Assembly (NCBI GenBank): GCA_964584935.1 | Contig: CAZPBN010000013.1 | Coordinates: 1-64,000, forward strand | DNA length: 64,000 nt | Direction of reading: 5' to 3' | From: CAZPBN01 sp964584935 | GTDB taxonomy: Bacteria > Acidobacteriota > Aminicenantia > Aminicenantales > Aminicenantaceae | Part shown: positions 50,743 through 60,828 of the stretch, piece after piece | How positions within the stretch are numbered: the first letter of the stretch is position 1 | Layout of the letters: the number at the start of each line of letters is the position of its first letter | Position numbers and translations under genes: made by a program | Notes under the pieces: model-generated | The model's input: only the letters and a program-made list of their open reading frames with translations | The model's database searches: none | What the model was told of the DNA's origin: nothing

Positions 50743-50770
50743 TTGAATTGTGTTAAATAAGTGCTATAAA
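50743..50770 (+). promoter_or_regulatory. Promoter of the mreB operon
   Basis: TTGAAT and TATAAA with a 16-base spacer end 20 bases before the mreB ATG; AAAGGA lies between as ribosome binding site. Confidence 0.55.
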
Positions 50771-50790
50771 TGGAAAAATAAAGGATTTCT

Positions 50791-51822
50791 ATGACCATAA
50801 TTAGCAAAATTAAAGATTATATGCTGTGTGATTTAGCCATTGATTTGGGAACGGCTAATACTCTTGTCTATCTTAAAGGCAAAGGAATTATACTCCAGGA
50901 ACCTTCCATCGTGGTTATTAATAAAGAAACAGGAAAGATTGAAGCAATTGGCAATGAAGCCAAAGAGATGCTGGGAAAAACACCCAGAAATATTTTTACT
51001 TTGAAACCGATGAGTGATGGTGTCATCGCCGATTTTGAAACCACAGAAAAAATGCTTGATTATTTTATTAAAAAAGCAACAAAATACCGTAATTTTTTAC
51101 TCAGGCCCAGAATTGTGATAGGCATTCCTACTGGAATAACTCAAGTTGAACGGAGAGCGGTAAAAGATGTTGCTATAAGAGCCCGGGCGTCTGAAATCTA
51201 TCTAATTGAACAACCTGTTTCGGCAGCAGTGGGAGCGGAGCTTCCCATTTCAGAACCTGTGGGAAATATGATTGTTGATATAGGAGGGGGAACCACAGAT
51301 ATTGCTGTTCTTTCTCTCAATGATATTGTTTTCAATCATTCTATACGGATAGCTGGTAATGAAATGGATGAAGCCATCATTCAATATCTAAAGAAAAAAT
51401 ATAATTTACTGGTAGGAGAGAAAACCGCGGAGCAGATAAAAATCCAGATCGGTTCTGCGTTTCCCTTAGAAGAAACGACAACTATGGAAATCAAGGGAAG
51501 AGATATAAGGGAGGGAATACCTAAAACCATCATTGTGGATGACCAGGAAATAAGGGAAGCTATGGATGATGTTATAGTCTCCATTATCAATGCCATTCGA
51601 ATTGCTTTAGAAAAAACACCTCCTGAACTTTCGGCAGACATGATTGATAGAGGATTGATATTGACAGGCGGGGGGGCTCTTTTAAGAAATTTAGAGAAAA
51701 GGATCAAAGAAGAAACTCAACTGCCTGTGTTTATTACAGAAAATCCAATGACTATGGTTGCTCTCGGGGCAGGAAAACTGCTGGATAATATCGATTTTTT
51801 GAAAAAAATATCTTTAATATAA
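50791..51822 (+). CDS. mreB: Rod-shape-determining actin homologue MreB
   Basis: The 343-residue protein has the actin-fold nucleotide motifs: LAIDLGTANTLVYLKGKGI (15-33), GIPTGITQVERRAV, MIVDIGGGTTDIAVLSL (phosphate 2) and GLILTGGGALLRNLEKRI (adenosine). The short N-terminal segment before the fold (MTIISKIKDYML) is likely the membrane-binding amphipathic helix. It opens the mreB-mreC-mreD-mrdA-rodA elongasome series that directs sidewall synthesis in rods. Confidence 0.97.
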   Translation: MTIISKIKDYMLCDLAIDLGTANTLVYLKGKGIILQEPSIVVINKETGKIEAIGNEAKEMLGKTPRNIFTLKPMSDGVIADFETTEKMLDYFIKKATKYRNFLLRPRIVIGIPTGITQVERRAVKDVAIRARASEIYLIEQPVSAAVGAELPISEPVGNMIVDIGGGTTDIAVLSLNDIVFNHSIRIAGNEMDEAIIQYLKKKYNLLVGEKTAEQIKIQIGSAFPLEETTTMEIKGRDIREGIPKTIIVDDQEIREAMDDVIVSIINAIRIALEKTPPELSADMIDRGLILTGGGALLRNLEKRIKEETQLPVFITENPMTMVALGAGKLLDNIDFLKKISLI

Positions 51823-51843
51823 TATTTTTTACATTGAGTTTTT

Positions 51844-52671
51844 ATGTCCCTGTTTTCAAAAAAAAATAAGACTCTGGTTATTTTCATTGGGTTAATCCTA
51901 TTCCATTTGATATTGATTTCTTTCCAGATTTATTTGGAAGAAGCAGAAAATATTTTAGAAAGGTCATTCTTTTTTATTTTTTCTCCCATAAAACATGGAT
52001 TTGTTTCTTTATTTCAAAATATCGGAGATGGATGGGACAATTATATAAGTCTTCGTGATGCCCAAAAAGAGAAAAACAAACTAGAGAAACAAATATTTTT
52101 GTTGCGCCAAGAAAACAAAATGCTCAAAAAAAGTTTGAGAAACTTTACAAATGAAGAAGAGATGAAATCAATCTTATCAGGATTTAAAGAAAATATATTA
52201 CCGGCACAGATCATAGATCTTGATTTTAGTATTTATTACAAATCTGCTGTTTTGAACAAAGGATCCATAGATGGGGTTAAAAAAAATATGATCGTCCTTG
52301 ATAAATACGGGAATCTGCTTGGAAGGATAGTGAAACCTATATCCCTTAAAGAATCAAGGATGCAATTGATCACTGACAGTGAAAGCGGGATCAGTGTGTA
52401 TACGGAAAAGAATAAAATATTTGGTATTCTCACAGGAGATTCAGAAGGAGGTTGCAAACTGGAATATATTATCTCTACCACTCCAGGTATTCAAGTTGGA
52501 GATACACTCATAACCTCAGGATTTGATGAAATCTATCCATATGGAATACGAGTAGGAACAATAATCTCAATAATGAAAACCACTTCAATTTATCAAACTA
52601 TTAAAGTGGAACCTTTTTTCAAATTTCATGACCTTGACAAAGTGGCAATAGTCAAAACAAACTTTGATTGA
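51844..52671 (+). CDS. mreC: Rod-shape-determining protein MreC
   Basis: This 275-residue protein has one N-terminal membrane helix (about 12-30), a coiled coil (about 65-103) and a periplasmic double beta-barrel domain (about 115-272), including GSIDGVKKNMIVLDKYGNLLG, LITDSESGISVY, and GDTLITSGFDEIYPYGIRVG. MreC scaffolds PBP2-RodA in the elongasome. It starts 22 bases after mreB and its stop overlaps the TTG frame of mreD. Confidence 0.93.
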   Translation: MSLFSKKNKTLVIFIGLILFHLILISFQIYLEEAENILERSFFFIFSPIKHGFVSLFQNIGDGWDNYISLRDAQKEKNKLEKQIFLLRQENKMLKKSLRNFTNEEEMKSILSGFKENILPAQIIDLDFSIYYKSAVLNKGSIDGVKKNMIVLDKYGNLLGRIVKPISLKESRMQLITDSESGISVYTEKNKIFGILTGDSEGGCKLEYIISTTPGIQVGDTLITSGFDEIYPYGIRVGTIISIMKTTSIYQTIKVEPFFKFHDLDKVAIVKTNFD

Positions 52672-53164
52672 ATGTAGAATACATAGAATGAGAAATTTTA
52701 TTGAATCCGGTTTAGGAATCATCATAGTGATTTTGATTCATTCATTCATTGGAAAAATCTCTTTTATCCCCCAACAATATTTCAACATCTTTAGTATATT
52801 GGTGATTGTTTTTGCAGTAAAGAAAGGAGAGATATACGGGGGAATTATGGGAACTGTTTGCGGTTTGATACAGGATTCATTTTCTTTAGGAATCTTTGGT
52901 ATGGCTGGACTGTCAAAAACAATAACTGGATTCCTGGCAGGGTATATCCATAAAAGAATAAACATCATTCCTGTTATCAGGAATTTTATTTTTATGTATA
53001 TTTTACTAAGCCTGGAATTTTTTGTTTTCAAATATTTATACTGGTTTATCCTATCTGAAAATGTATCGACCGGGAAAAATATGATATTTCTACAGCCGTT
53101 ATATACGACCATAGCAGGCGTGATTGTATTTTATATTCTGAGGAAGTTAAAATATATAGAATAG
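52664..53164 (+). CDS. mreD: Rod-shape-determining protein MreD
   Basis: The protein has up to 166 residues and about five hydrophobic helices, consistent with MreD by size, hydropathy and position. GGIMGTVCGLIQDSFSLGIFG carries the 'G-x-x-x-G-x-x-x-D' feature of the family. Two starts are possible: TTG 52664, overlapping the mreC stop, or ATG 52688; neither has a strong ribosome binding site. The following gene, mrdA, starts 4 bases after the stop. Confidence 0.86.
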   Translation: MIECRIHRMRNFIESGLGIIIVILIHSFIGKISFIPQQYFNIFSILVIVFAVKKGEIYGGIMGTVCGLIQDSFSLGIFGMAGLSKTITGFLAGYIHKRINIIPVIRNFIFMYILLSLEFFVFKYLYWFILSENVSTGKNMIFLQPLYTTIAGVIVFYILRKLKYIE

Positions 53165-53168
53165 TTTT

Positions 53169-54965
53169 ATGGCAAAAAGCATCTTATATGAAGACTTATC
53201 AACTCTTTTAAGAAGAGCTAAAAAGATAAAAATAATTGTTATCGTTATATTTATTGTTTTGATCGTGAGTTTTTGGAAAATTCAGATTCTTGATAATAAA
53301 AAGTATTTGAAGAAGTCAGAATCAAATCGTCTTAGAGAAATTATCCTAAAAGCGCCAAGAGGACTCATTAAAGACAGAAATGGAAAAATATTAGCCGATA
53401 ATGTTGCGTCGTTCAAAGCTTCCATAATAAGGGAAAATTGCGAGGATTTGGATTCATCGGTAAAACAAATTTCGAAGTTGTTGAATATGGAAAAAACCGT
53501 TTTGGAAGAAAGAATTATGAAATATGAATCGCTTCCGGAATTCAAACCAATTGTGGTTAAAGAAAATCTATCCAGGAAGGAATTATCAATATTATCAGCC
53601 AGACAGCTAGAATATCCGGAATTGGTCATTCAAACAGAACCAAAAAGAAGTTATCCCTACAATAGTTTTGCTTCCCATGTTCTTGGATATTTGCAGGAAA
53701 TAACAAAAGAAGAACTCAAACAGGACTTTTACAAAGATAGGCGGTTAGGAGACATTGTGGGAAAAACAGGTGTTGAGAAAAAGTATGAGTCTGAAATATT
53801 GGGAATCGATGGGCAGATCGTAGAAATTGTTGACAGCCTTGGAAGAAAAAAAGGAGAGCGTTCAAGAAGAGAACCGGTTAGAGGTCAAGATTTAAAATTA
53901 ACTTTGGATTTTGAATTGCAAAAGAAATCAGAAGACCTTCTTGAAGGAAGAGAAGGGGTCATCATTGTATTGAATCCAAACACAGGAGAAATCTATGCAA
54001 TGGCAAGTTATCCTGATTTTGATCCCAACCGGTTCATCAATCGATTTACTCCTGAAGAGTGGAAAGAGCTGACCAATAGCCCGGAATTTCCTTTAGAAAA
54101 CAGAGCGATCCGTGGTTTATATGCTCCAGGATCTGTATTTAAATTGACTATGGCATTGTCTTCTCTTGATATGAATGTGATAACACCAAAGAAGACTTTT
54201 TACTGCAGGGGAAAAGCTGTTTTTTACGGCCATCCTTTTTCTTGCTGGCTTGAGTACGGCCATGGAAAAATAGACCTGATAAGCGGGATTCAGCATTCCT
54301 GCAATATCTATTTTTATAATCTTGGAAAAAGATTGGGAATTGAATCAATATCGAAATATGCAAAAATGCTTGGATTTGGTAAGAAGACCGGAATTGATTT
54401 GATAGATGAAAAAAAAGGATTATTTCCGGACGAGAAGTGGAAAAAAAGGGTGAGGAATGAAACCTGGTATCCAGGTGAAACCATAAGCATTGCCATTGGT
54501 CAAGGGCCTATTCTTGTCACTCCCGTTCAAATAGCGGTTCATACAGCCGTCATAGCCAATAGAGGTCGAGTTATCACTCCCCATTTGGTTATGACCGAAG
54601 GAAATGAAAAAGATAGATTGCAAAAGCCAGAGTGGATGGATATAAAAAATTCATCCTTTGAATATGTCATTAAAGGGATGTGGAAAGCGGTGAATGAACA
54701 TGGCACAGCGAAAGCGGCAATGGTGCCGGGATTTCAAATTTGCGGAAAAACAGGGTCAACCCAGTTAGTCAGCAAAGAAACAGCAGAAAAAATGGAAAAA
54801 AAAGATATCGAAATAAAGACCCATTCCTGGTTTACTGGATTTGCTCCAAAAGATGAACCCGAAGTAGTTATAACAGTCCTTGTTGAATATGGAGGATTGG
54901 GTGGAGAAACAGCAGCTCCGCTAGCAAGAGAATTATTTCAATTGTTCAGGGAAACGTATGATTGA
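53169..54965 (+). CDS. mrdA: Penicillin-binding protein 2 (elongasome transpeptidase)
   Basis: The 598-residue class B PBP has a membrane helix (about 20-36), a dimerisation/pedestal domain, and a transpeptidase domain with the nucleophile motif SVFK (Ser322), the second motif SCN (377-379) and CGKTGST. GLIKDRNGKILADN and NPNTGEIYAMASYPDFDPN are typical of PBP2. It cross-links peptidoglycan made by RodA during sidewall growth. The rodA start lies 8 bases inside its end. Confidence 0.95.
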   Translation: MAKSILYEDLSTLLRRAKKIKIIVIVIFIVLIVSFWKIQILDNKKYLKKSESNRLREIILKAPRGLIKDRNGKILADNVASFKASIIRENCEDLDSSVKQISKLLNMEKTVLEERIMKYESLPEFKPIVVKENLSRKELSILSARQLEYPELVIQTEPKRSYPYNSFASHVLGYLQEITKEELKQDFYKDRRLGDIVGKTGVEKKYESEILGIDGQIVEIVDSLGRKKGERSRREPVRGQDLKLTLDFELQKKSEDLLEGREGVIIVLNPNTGEIYAMASYPDFDPNRFINRFTPEEWKELTNSPEFPLENRAIRGLYAPGSVFKLTMALSSLDMNVITPKKTFYCRGKAVFYGHPFSCWLEYGHGKIDLISGIQHSCNIYFYNLGKRLGIESISKYAKMLGFGKKTGIDLIDEKKGLFPDEKWKKRVRNETWYPGETISIAIGQGPILVTPVQIAVHTAVIANRGRVITPHLVMTEGNEKDRLQKPEWMDIKNSSFEYVIKGMWKAVNEHGTAKAAMVPGFQICGKTGSTQLVSKETAEKMEKKDIEIKTHSWFTGFAPKDEPEVVITVLVEYGGLGGETAAPLARELFQLFRETYD

Positions 54966-56049
54966 AAAAAGCCTTTTAAAAAATATAGACTGGATTCTGA
55001 TCAGTCTTTTACTTATTAATTCAGTGATAGGGGTTGTTGTTATTTATAGCAGTTCCTATCATATACAGGGAAATTTTTTTATAAAACAAATGATTTGGAT
55101 TTTCATAAGCTTTATTGTGTTGATCCTATTGCTATCCATAGATTATAAAATATTAGTTATGTATTCCCTCTATTTTTATATTTTGTTAATTGCCATTCTG
55201 GGAGGTCTCCTCGTTTTAGGCAGCCTGATGGGGACCAATAAAAGCTGGATCAATTTTTCCGTTGTCAGCATTCAACCTTCTGAATTGACTAAAATAGGCA
55301 TCATCCTTCTTATGGCCTATTTATTTTCAAATTACAGGAAAGAGTATATTTCATGGAAAAAAGGTTCCGTGAGTGTTTTAATATTTATCATTCCATTTAT
55401 TCTGGTTGCCCTGCAACCTGACCTGGGAACAGCCATTAGCTATATTTCCATTTTATTAGCTGTCTTCATATTAGCAGGGATGAGAAGAAATCTGATTATT
55501 TTTTTATTAATATTGGTGATGATTGTTGGATTGGTTGGATGGAATTTTTATCTCAAAGATTATCAAAAGCAGAGGATCAGTACATTTATTTTTCCAGGGA
55601 AAGATCCCCTGGGATCAAGCTATCATATCCTTCAATCAAAAATTGCTGTCGGTTCAGGCGGTTTTTTTGGAAAAGGATATATCAAAGGGACCCAAAGTCA
55701 ATTGAAGTTCTTGCCAGCAAGACATACGGATTTTATATTTTCTGTTATCGGAGAAGAATTTGGTTTTATAGGAATCTTTCTTATCATTATTATTTATTCT
55801 TTTTTCATTTTAAGATTGTTTAATTCGGTTAATAAATCAAGGGACAGGACAGGAGTTTATTTAGTTTTTATGATAGCCATGTTGATTTCATTCCAATTTT
55901 TTATAAATGTTTTTATGGTTATTGGATTATTTCCCATAACTGGTATTCCCTTGCCTCTATTGAGCTATGGAGGCTCTTCTATTTTAACTAATTATATTGC
56001 CCTCTCCTTGGTTATCAATGTAAAAATGAGAAGATTTGTCAATGTATGA
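54958..56049 (+). CDS. rodA: SEDS-family peptidoglycan glycosyltransferase RodA
   Basis: This 363-residue protein has about ten membrane helices and the SEDS landmarks SWINFSVVSIQPSELTKIG (including the WI-x-x-x-x-x-x-QPSE motif), ALQPDLGTA, the periplasmic loop GKGYIKGTQSQLKFLPARHTDFIF and the closing GIPLPLLSYGGSS. It polymerises lipid II together with PBP2. Overlap with mrdA implies co-translation. About 276 bases without recognisable features follow before the radical SAM gene. Confidence 0.96.
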   Translation: MIEKSLLKNIDWILISLLLINSVIGVVVIYSSSYHIQGNFFIKQMIWIFISFIVLILLLSIDYKILVMYSLYFYILLIAILGGLLVLGSLMGTNKSWINFSVVSIQPSELTKIGIILLMAYLFSNYRKEYISWKKGSVSVLIFIIPFILVALQPDLGTAISYISILLAVFILAGMRRNLIIFLLILVMIVGLVGWNFYLKDYQKQRISTFIFPGKDPLGSSYHILQSKIAVGSGGFFGKGYIKGTQSQLKFLPARHTDFIFSVIGEEFGFIGIFLIIIIYSFFILRLFNSVNKSRDRTGVYLVFMIAMLISFQFFINVFMVIGLFPITGIPLPLLSYGGSSILTNYIALSLVINVKMRRFVNV

Positions 56050-56325
56050 GATTATGACCCTGAACAAACATACCATTTTATTTTATAAATGCATCGATGA
56101 CATATTAGCTATTTGTGTAAGAACCAGTTCATGAACAGACAGCATTAGTAACGAAAGATTCCTTTGATAGGTTATATTTTGAAGCTAGGTCATTGAACAG
56201 ACTAAGTGTTAATGAAAAATTTGATGATAATCAAAAATTCCATGATTCCTATAATTGCTGAATGGTTTTTCTTTGGAATGACTGGGGAATAGAATGTCTG
56301 TATTGAATGACACCTAAGATAAAAA

Positions 56326-58872
56326 ATGATAGATGAACAAAAGCTAAAAAATATTTTGAAAGAAGTCAGAAAACCGGGGAGGTATACGGGTGGAGAATGG
56401 AATGAAGTCAAAAAGGATTTTCGAAGCGTAAAGGTAAAAATCGCTTTGGTCTTTCCGGATGTCTATGAAATAGGGATGTCTCACCTTGGACAGAAAATAC
56501 TTTATTCTATCTTGAATGAGGATCCCGATATTCTGGCAGAACGGGTTTATACACCGGGGTTGGACTTTGAAGAAAAAATTGGGACACAGGATTTGACTCT
56601 TTTTTCTCTTGAAAATAAAATCCCTCTTTCAAAATTTGATATTTTAGGATTTTCCCTTCTTTATGAACTGAATTATTCGAATATATTGACTGTACTGGAT
56701 CTAGGAAATATTCCTCTATATTCCTCGGAAAGGTTCAATATGACTCCCCTCATTATAGGCGGGGGGCCAGCAGCTTTTAATCCGGAACCAGTTTCCGAGA
56801 TATTTGATTTATTTTTGGTAGGAGACGGAGAAGAAGCATTTCTTGAAATCATAAAAGAGTTTGAACATCTCAAAAAAGAGACGAACGATAAGCAAGAAGT
56901 GCTTAAAGAGTTAAGCAGAATCAAAGGTGTTTATATCCCTTGTTTTTACAAATCCTTTTTTCCTAATAACTCATTATTACAGGCAGTAAAACCGGTCAAT
57001 GATGCACCGGAGAAAATAAAAAAAAGAATTATATCTCCTTTCAATCAATCCTATTTTCCGGAGAAAATATTAGTTCCCAACATCAGAACTATTTTTGATA
57101 GAGTTTCTTTAGAAGTAGCAAGAGGATGTCCTCAAAAATGCCGTTTTTGTCAGGCGTCATCCCTATATTTTCCATATAGGGCCAGAAATCCGTCCTTTAT
57201 TGTTAAAAATGCCTTAAGCAATTTGAAGAATACAGGTTATGAAGAGCTGTCACTAACCTCTCTTTCCATAAGCGACTATCCTATATTGGACACAATCGTT
57301 GAAGAGCTAATGAGAAGACTCAATAAGAAAAAAATATCACTTTCTTTATCTTCATTAAGACCCAAGGGACTTTCCTCTAGCATAGCTGAAAATATTATAA
57401 AAGTAAGAAAAACCGGTTTCACTGTTGTCCCAGAAGCAGGAACAGAAAGATTGCGCCGGGTAATCAATAAAAATCTTAGTGATGAAGAACTTTTTAATGC
57501 TGTGACCAATGCTTTTTCTAAAGGGTGGAGACTTATCAAATTGTATTTTATGGTTGGACTTCCCACAGAAACAGAGGAAGATTTACATGGAATGATCGAT
57601 TTGATCAAGGACGTAATAAAGTATGGATACAAATATCTAAAGAAATCTCCTAAAATCAATTTAAGCATAGCTTCCTTTATTCCAAAAGCACACACACCGT
57701 TCCAATGGCTTGCCATGGAAGATGAAGATGCATTGATAGAAAAACAGAGATATATTAAATCCGAACTAAAAAAATATCCTTTTGTGAGAATTAAATGGCA
57801 TCCTGTTAAGAATTCCCTATTGGAAGCAATTTTTTCCAGAGGAGACAGAAGATTATCAAAAGTATTATTTCGGGCGTGGAAAATGGGAGCACGATTTGAT
57901 AGCTGGAGTGATTGTTTTGATATGAATATTTGGGAAAAAAGTTTTGAACAAGAAAATATTGATTATAAGATTTATCTATCCTCCTTGGATACAAAAAGCG
58001 TTCTTCCTTGGGAGCATATTGATACAGGAATCAAAAAGTCTCACTTGATTAAAGAATTGAATAAAGCATGGAATGAAAAATATACATATTCATGTATTGA
58101 TAATGATTGCCAATTATGCGGGGGGTGTTCTCTGGGGCATATGATTGAATATGATGTCCCCAACCAAATCAATGTTCCTGAAGAAAAGACGGAATATTTT
58201 GGGGAAAAGAAAAAAGAATGGATCATTTACCGTGCCACTTACTTGAAATGTCATCAGAGCCGTTATTTGTCTCATGTTGAATTGAGCAATGCGATACAGA
58301 GAAGTTTCCGGAGAGCAGGAATATCAATTGTTCATTCCCAGGGTTTTCATCCCAAAATGATTTTATCTTTTTTACCTGCCCTTCCTCTTGGGATGGAGGG
58401 AAAAGAAGAGATGTTGGAATTTAAGTCTTATTATTTTTTTAATAAAAAAAATTTTCTAAAGAGGATAAACAAATATTTACCCTCCGGGCTTGAATTCATA
58501 GATTTGGAAAAAATAAAAAAATCAAAATTCACCTTGAATAAAAATATCAAAACATTTGTTTATTCCCTTGATTTGAATAATGAGGAGGTCAAAAAAGCAA
58601 TAGGAAGTGTGCTAGGGAAAGAAAAATTGTTCAGTCCTGATTATTATTTTGAAATCTTAGACAAAAGAATAGAAGAGTACTTGGTTCAAAAAAAAGAAGA
58701 AGTTATAGAAAAAATATATATAGAAAGAAAAATAAACAAATTATTTATTCACATAAATTTTTATCAGCAGAAACAAATACGTCCGCATGACATCGTGAAA
58801 GACCTGCTTCCAATCGATAATCCTGTTTTTTCAATGGCTAGAGAAAAAACATTTATGAATGAATTAAATTGA
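56326..58872 (+). CDS. B12-binding-fold radical SAM protein fused to a DUF2344 domain (TIGR03960/TIGR03936 type)
   Basis: The 848-residue fusion begins with a B12-binding-like domain (about 30-200; VYEIGMSHLGQKILYSILN, IIGGGPAAFNPEP). A radical SAM domain follows with the cluster motif ARGCPQKCRFCQAS (about 264-277). A cysteine pair CQLCGGC comes near 600, and the C-terminal DUF2344 domain follows (about 620-845; YRATYLKCHQSRYLSHVEL, QGFHPKMILSFLPALPLGMEG). This pair is usually encoded next to ribonuclease G and cell-shape genes; here the mre-rodA series precedes it. Its substrate is not firmly known. Few bases separate a TAAGAT from the ATG and no Shine-Dalgarno is seen. Confidence 0.92.
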   Translation: MIDEQKLKNILKEVRKPGRYTGGEWNEVKKDFRSVKVKIALVFPDVYEIGMSHLGQKILYSILNEDPDILAERVYTPGLDFEEKIGTQDLTLFSLENKIPLSKFDILGFSLLYELNYSNILTVLDLGNIPLYSSERFNMTPLIIGGGPAAFNPEPVSEIFDLFLVGDGEEAFLEIIKEFEHLKKETNDKQEVLKELSRIKGVYIPCFYKSFFPNNSLLQAVKPVNDAPEKIKKRIISPFNQSYFPEKILVPNIRTIFDRVSLEVARGCPQKCRFCQASSLYFPYRARNPSFIVKNALSNLKNTGYEELSLTSLSISDYPILDTIVEELMRRLNKKKISLSLSSLRPKGLSSSIAENIIKVRKTGFTVVPEAGTERLRRVINKNLSDEELFNAVTNAFSKGWRLIKLYFMVGLPTETEEDLHGMIDLIKDVIKYGYKYLKKSPKINLSIASFIPKAHTPFQWLAMEDEDALIEKQRYIKSELKKYPFVRIKWHPVKNSLLEAIFSRGDRRLSKVLFRAWKMGARFDSWSDCFDMNIWEKSFEQENIDYKIYLSSLDTKSVLPWEHIDTGIKKSHLIKELNKAWNEKYTYSCIDNDCQLCGGCSLGHMIEYDVPNQINVPEEKTEYFGEKKKEWIIYRATYLKCHQSRYLSHVELSNAIQRSFRRAGISIVHSQGFHPKMILSFLPALPLGMEGKEEMLEFKSYYFFNKKNFLKRINKYLPSGLEFIDLEKIKKSKFTLNKNIKTFVYSLDLNNEEVKKAIGSVLGKEKLFSPDYYFEILDKRIEEYLVQKKEEVIEKIYIERKINKLFIHINFYQQKQIRPHDIVKDLLPIDNPVFSMAREKTFMNELN

Positions 58873-58940
58873 CATCCTGTGGTAAACTCAGATATGATAA
58901 GTCGAATTAATATAATAGAAAAATCAATAAGGAGGTTAGA

Positions 58941-60095
58941 GTGATTGATTTTAGTTTGACAGATGAACAGCTTGCACTGCAAAAGACAGCCAGGGAATTT
59001 GCCATCAACGAGATGAGACCCAATGCAGCCAAATATGATAAAGGTGATGAATATCCGGATGAAATCATAAAAAAAGCTTTTGATGTTGGATTTGTAACTT
59101 GTCAAATTCCAAAAGAATATGGAGGTGGAGGATTAAGCCATGTGGATACGGTCGTTGTCAGTGAAGAGTTGGCATATGGATGTGCGGGAATGTATACCAC
59201 TATCATGGCAAGTAATTTAGCGTTCACACCAATCATTGATTTTGGCACAGACGAACAAAAAAAGAAGTTTCTTGCTCCCTATACAAAAGAAATGGGGCTT
59301 TCAGCTTTTTGCCTGACCGAGAGGGAAGCTGGTTCAGATGCCGGAGCACTAAAGACAAAAGCAGAAAAAGTTGGCAACGAATATATCGTTAACGGATCAA
59401 AGTGCTTTACCACAAATGGGGGGATTTCCGAGATCTATGTTGTTTTTGCCAACTCAAATCCAGATAAAGGAAAAAGAGGAATCAGTGCGTTCATTGTCCC
59501 TAAGGACACTCCTGGAATAACTATAGGAAAAGTGGAAGATAAAATGGGACACAGAGCTTCCAATACTGTTGAAATGTTTTTCGATGATGTGAAAGTTCCA
59601 GCTGAGAATTTATTAGGAAAAGAAGGGATGGGTTTTATTATTGCTTTGAACACTCTGGATAGCACCAGGGCTCCGGTTGGGGCTGCAGGCGTAGGATTGG
59701 CAAAAGCTGCGATGGAGCACGCCGTCGAGTATTCAAAAACAAGAGTTCAATTCAAAAAACCAATTGCCTTGTTTCAGGATATAGCATTTAAGATTGCAAA
59801 TATGGCAACAAAAATCAATGCAGCCCGCCATCTGGTGAGACATGCGGCATGGTTGAGAGATAATAATAAACCATGTGGAAAAGAATCCGCTATGGCGAAA
59901 TCATTCGGTTCTGATGCGGCAATGAGTGTCTCCAGTGAAGCATTGGAGATATTTGGAGGATACGGTTATATGAAAGATTATCCAATGGAGAAATTAATGA
60001 GAGACGCTAAGCTCCTTCAGATTTATGAAGGCACCAATTCGATCCAGAGATTGGTCATTTCCAGAGAAGTCATTGGACAGATAAAGACAGATTGA
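58941..60095 (+). CDS. Acyl-CoA dehydrogenase
   Basis: The 384-residue flavoenzyme matches short/medium-chain acyl-CoA dehydrogenases: YGGGGLSHVDTVVVSEELAY, CLTEREAGSDAGALKT, TNGGISEIYVVFA, and the C-terminal IYEGTNSIQRLVISREV, which includes the catalytic glutamate position of the butyryl/short-chain group. It introduces the alpha-beta double bond with electron transfer to ETF. The start is GTG 58941 after a perfect AAGGAGG. ETF and other beta-oxidation genes are not in view. Confidence 0.93.
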   Translation: MIDFSLTDEQLALQKTAREFAINEMRPNAAKYDKGDEYPDEIIKKAFDVGFVTCQIPKEYGGGGLSHVDTVVVSEELAYGCAGMYTTIMASNLAFTPIIDFGTDEQKKKFLAPYTKEMGLSAFCLTEREAGSDAGALKTKAEKVGNEYIVNGSKCFTTNGGISEIYVVFANSNPDKGKRGISAFIVPKDTPGITIGKVEDKMGHRASNTVEMFFDDVKVPAENLLGKEGMGFIIALNTLDSTRAPVGAAGVGLAKAAMEHAVEYSKTRVQFKKPIALFQDIAFKIANMATKINAARHLVRHAAWLRDNNKPCGKESAMAKSFGSDAAMSVSSEALEIFGGYGYMKDYPMEKLMRDAKLLQIYEGTNSIQRLVISREVIGQIKTD

Positions 60096-60194
60096 TAAAA
60101 AGTGTGGAATTAGTCGTAAACACAGAAGAGATTTAATATAAATAATAATTGGATACTGTAATTTTTAAATGTCTGTTTGTTGAGAGAATAATTA

Positions 60195-60593
60195 TTAAGG
60201 TGTTGTTGTTTCTTCGAATTTCTCAGGGATCATGGCAAGTGTTTCAACACCTGCTCCTTTTGCAATGTCAATCAGTTTAATAACTCGTGAAAAGGGAACC
60301 GTGGATTCTGCTTTGATGAATATTGTTTTATCCTCACGGTCTGAATACTGATTTCTTAAAAAAGTTTCTACCTCGTTGAATGCCATATATTGTTGGTTCA
60401 CATCCACTCTCATATCATTGTGAAGGGTCATCACAATAACTCCCAGAGGAGTGGATGATGATTCTTGGGTGGTCTCTGGAAGGTTTACATCAATACCTCT
60501 TTGAACAATAGGTGTGATGACCATAAAAATGATTAATAAAACCAATAGGACATCACAAAGAGGAACTACATTTGGTTCTGCTTTACTTGGCAT
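60195..60593 (-). CDS. ExbD/TolR-family biopolymer transport protein
   Basis: This 132-residue protein has a short cytoplasmic start, one membrane helix (about 10-28) bearing the essential aspartate (PLCDVLLVLLIIFMV, Asp14), and a periplasmic domain ending in IKLIDIAKGAGVETLAMIPE. ExbD and TolR use the proton gradient with ExbB/TolQ. Neither an ExbB/TolQ gene nor TonB is adjacent, so it is a lone member, perhaps a second ExbD serving a complex encoded elsewhere. GGAGG precedes the ATG and a good promoter lies upstream. Confidence 0.9.
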   Translation of the reverse strand: MPSKAEPNVVPLCDVLLVLLIIFMVITPIVQRGIDVNLPETTQESSSTPLGVIVMTLHNDMRVDVNQQYMAFNEVETFLRNQYSDREDKTIFIKAESTVPFSRVIKLIDIAKGAGVETLAMIPEKFEETTTP

Positions 60594-60628
60594 GGAATCC
60601 TCCTTACGATCAACATTTTCAGATATTT

Positions 60629-60658
60629 ATTCTACGATATTTGTTTTGAGTTTGTCAA
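60629..60658 (-). promoter_or_regulatory. Promoter of the exbD-like gene
   Basis: The minus strand shows TTGACA and TAGAAT with an 18-base spacer, about 36 bases before the ATG. Confidence 0.6.
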
Positions 60659-60670
60659 TGAAATAATAAA

Positions 60671-60698
60671 TGAAGTTCCGACCCCGTATCGGGCTTCA
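60671..60698. repeat. Imperfect hairpin with CCCGTATCGGG core
   Basis: Outer arms TGAAG and CTTCA enclose the inner stem CCCG-TAT-CGGG with a 7-base asymmetric bulge. The core CCCGTATC recurs in hairpins at 10861-10874 and 61461-61483. Confidence 0.4.
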
Positions 60699-60828
60699 TT
60701 CCTTTGATTGCTTAATGGGAAAGTATAGTATAAAAAGATCTAGTTGAGGGAGCCTGTAAAATGTGATACTCGTAAATAAAATGTTATAATATGAATTGAT
60801 GCATATAAAATATTTTTGAGGAGGGAAT

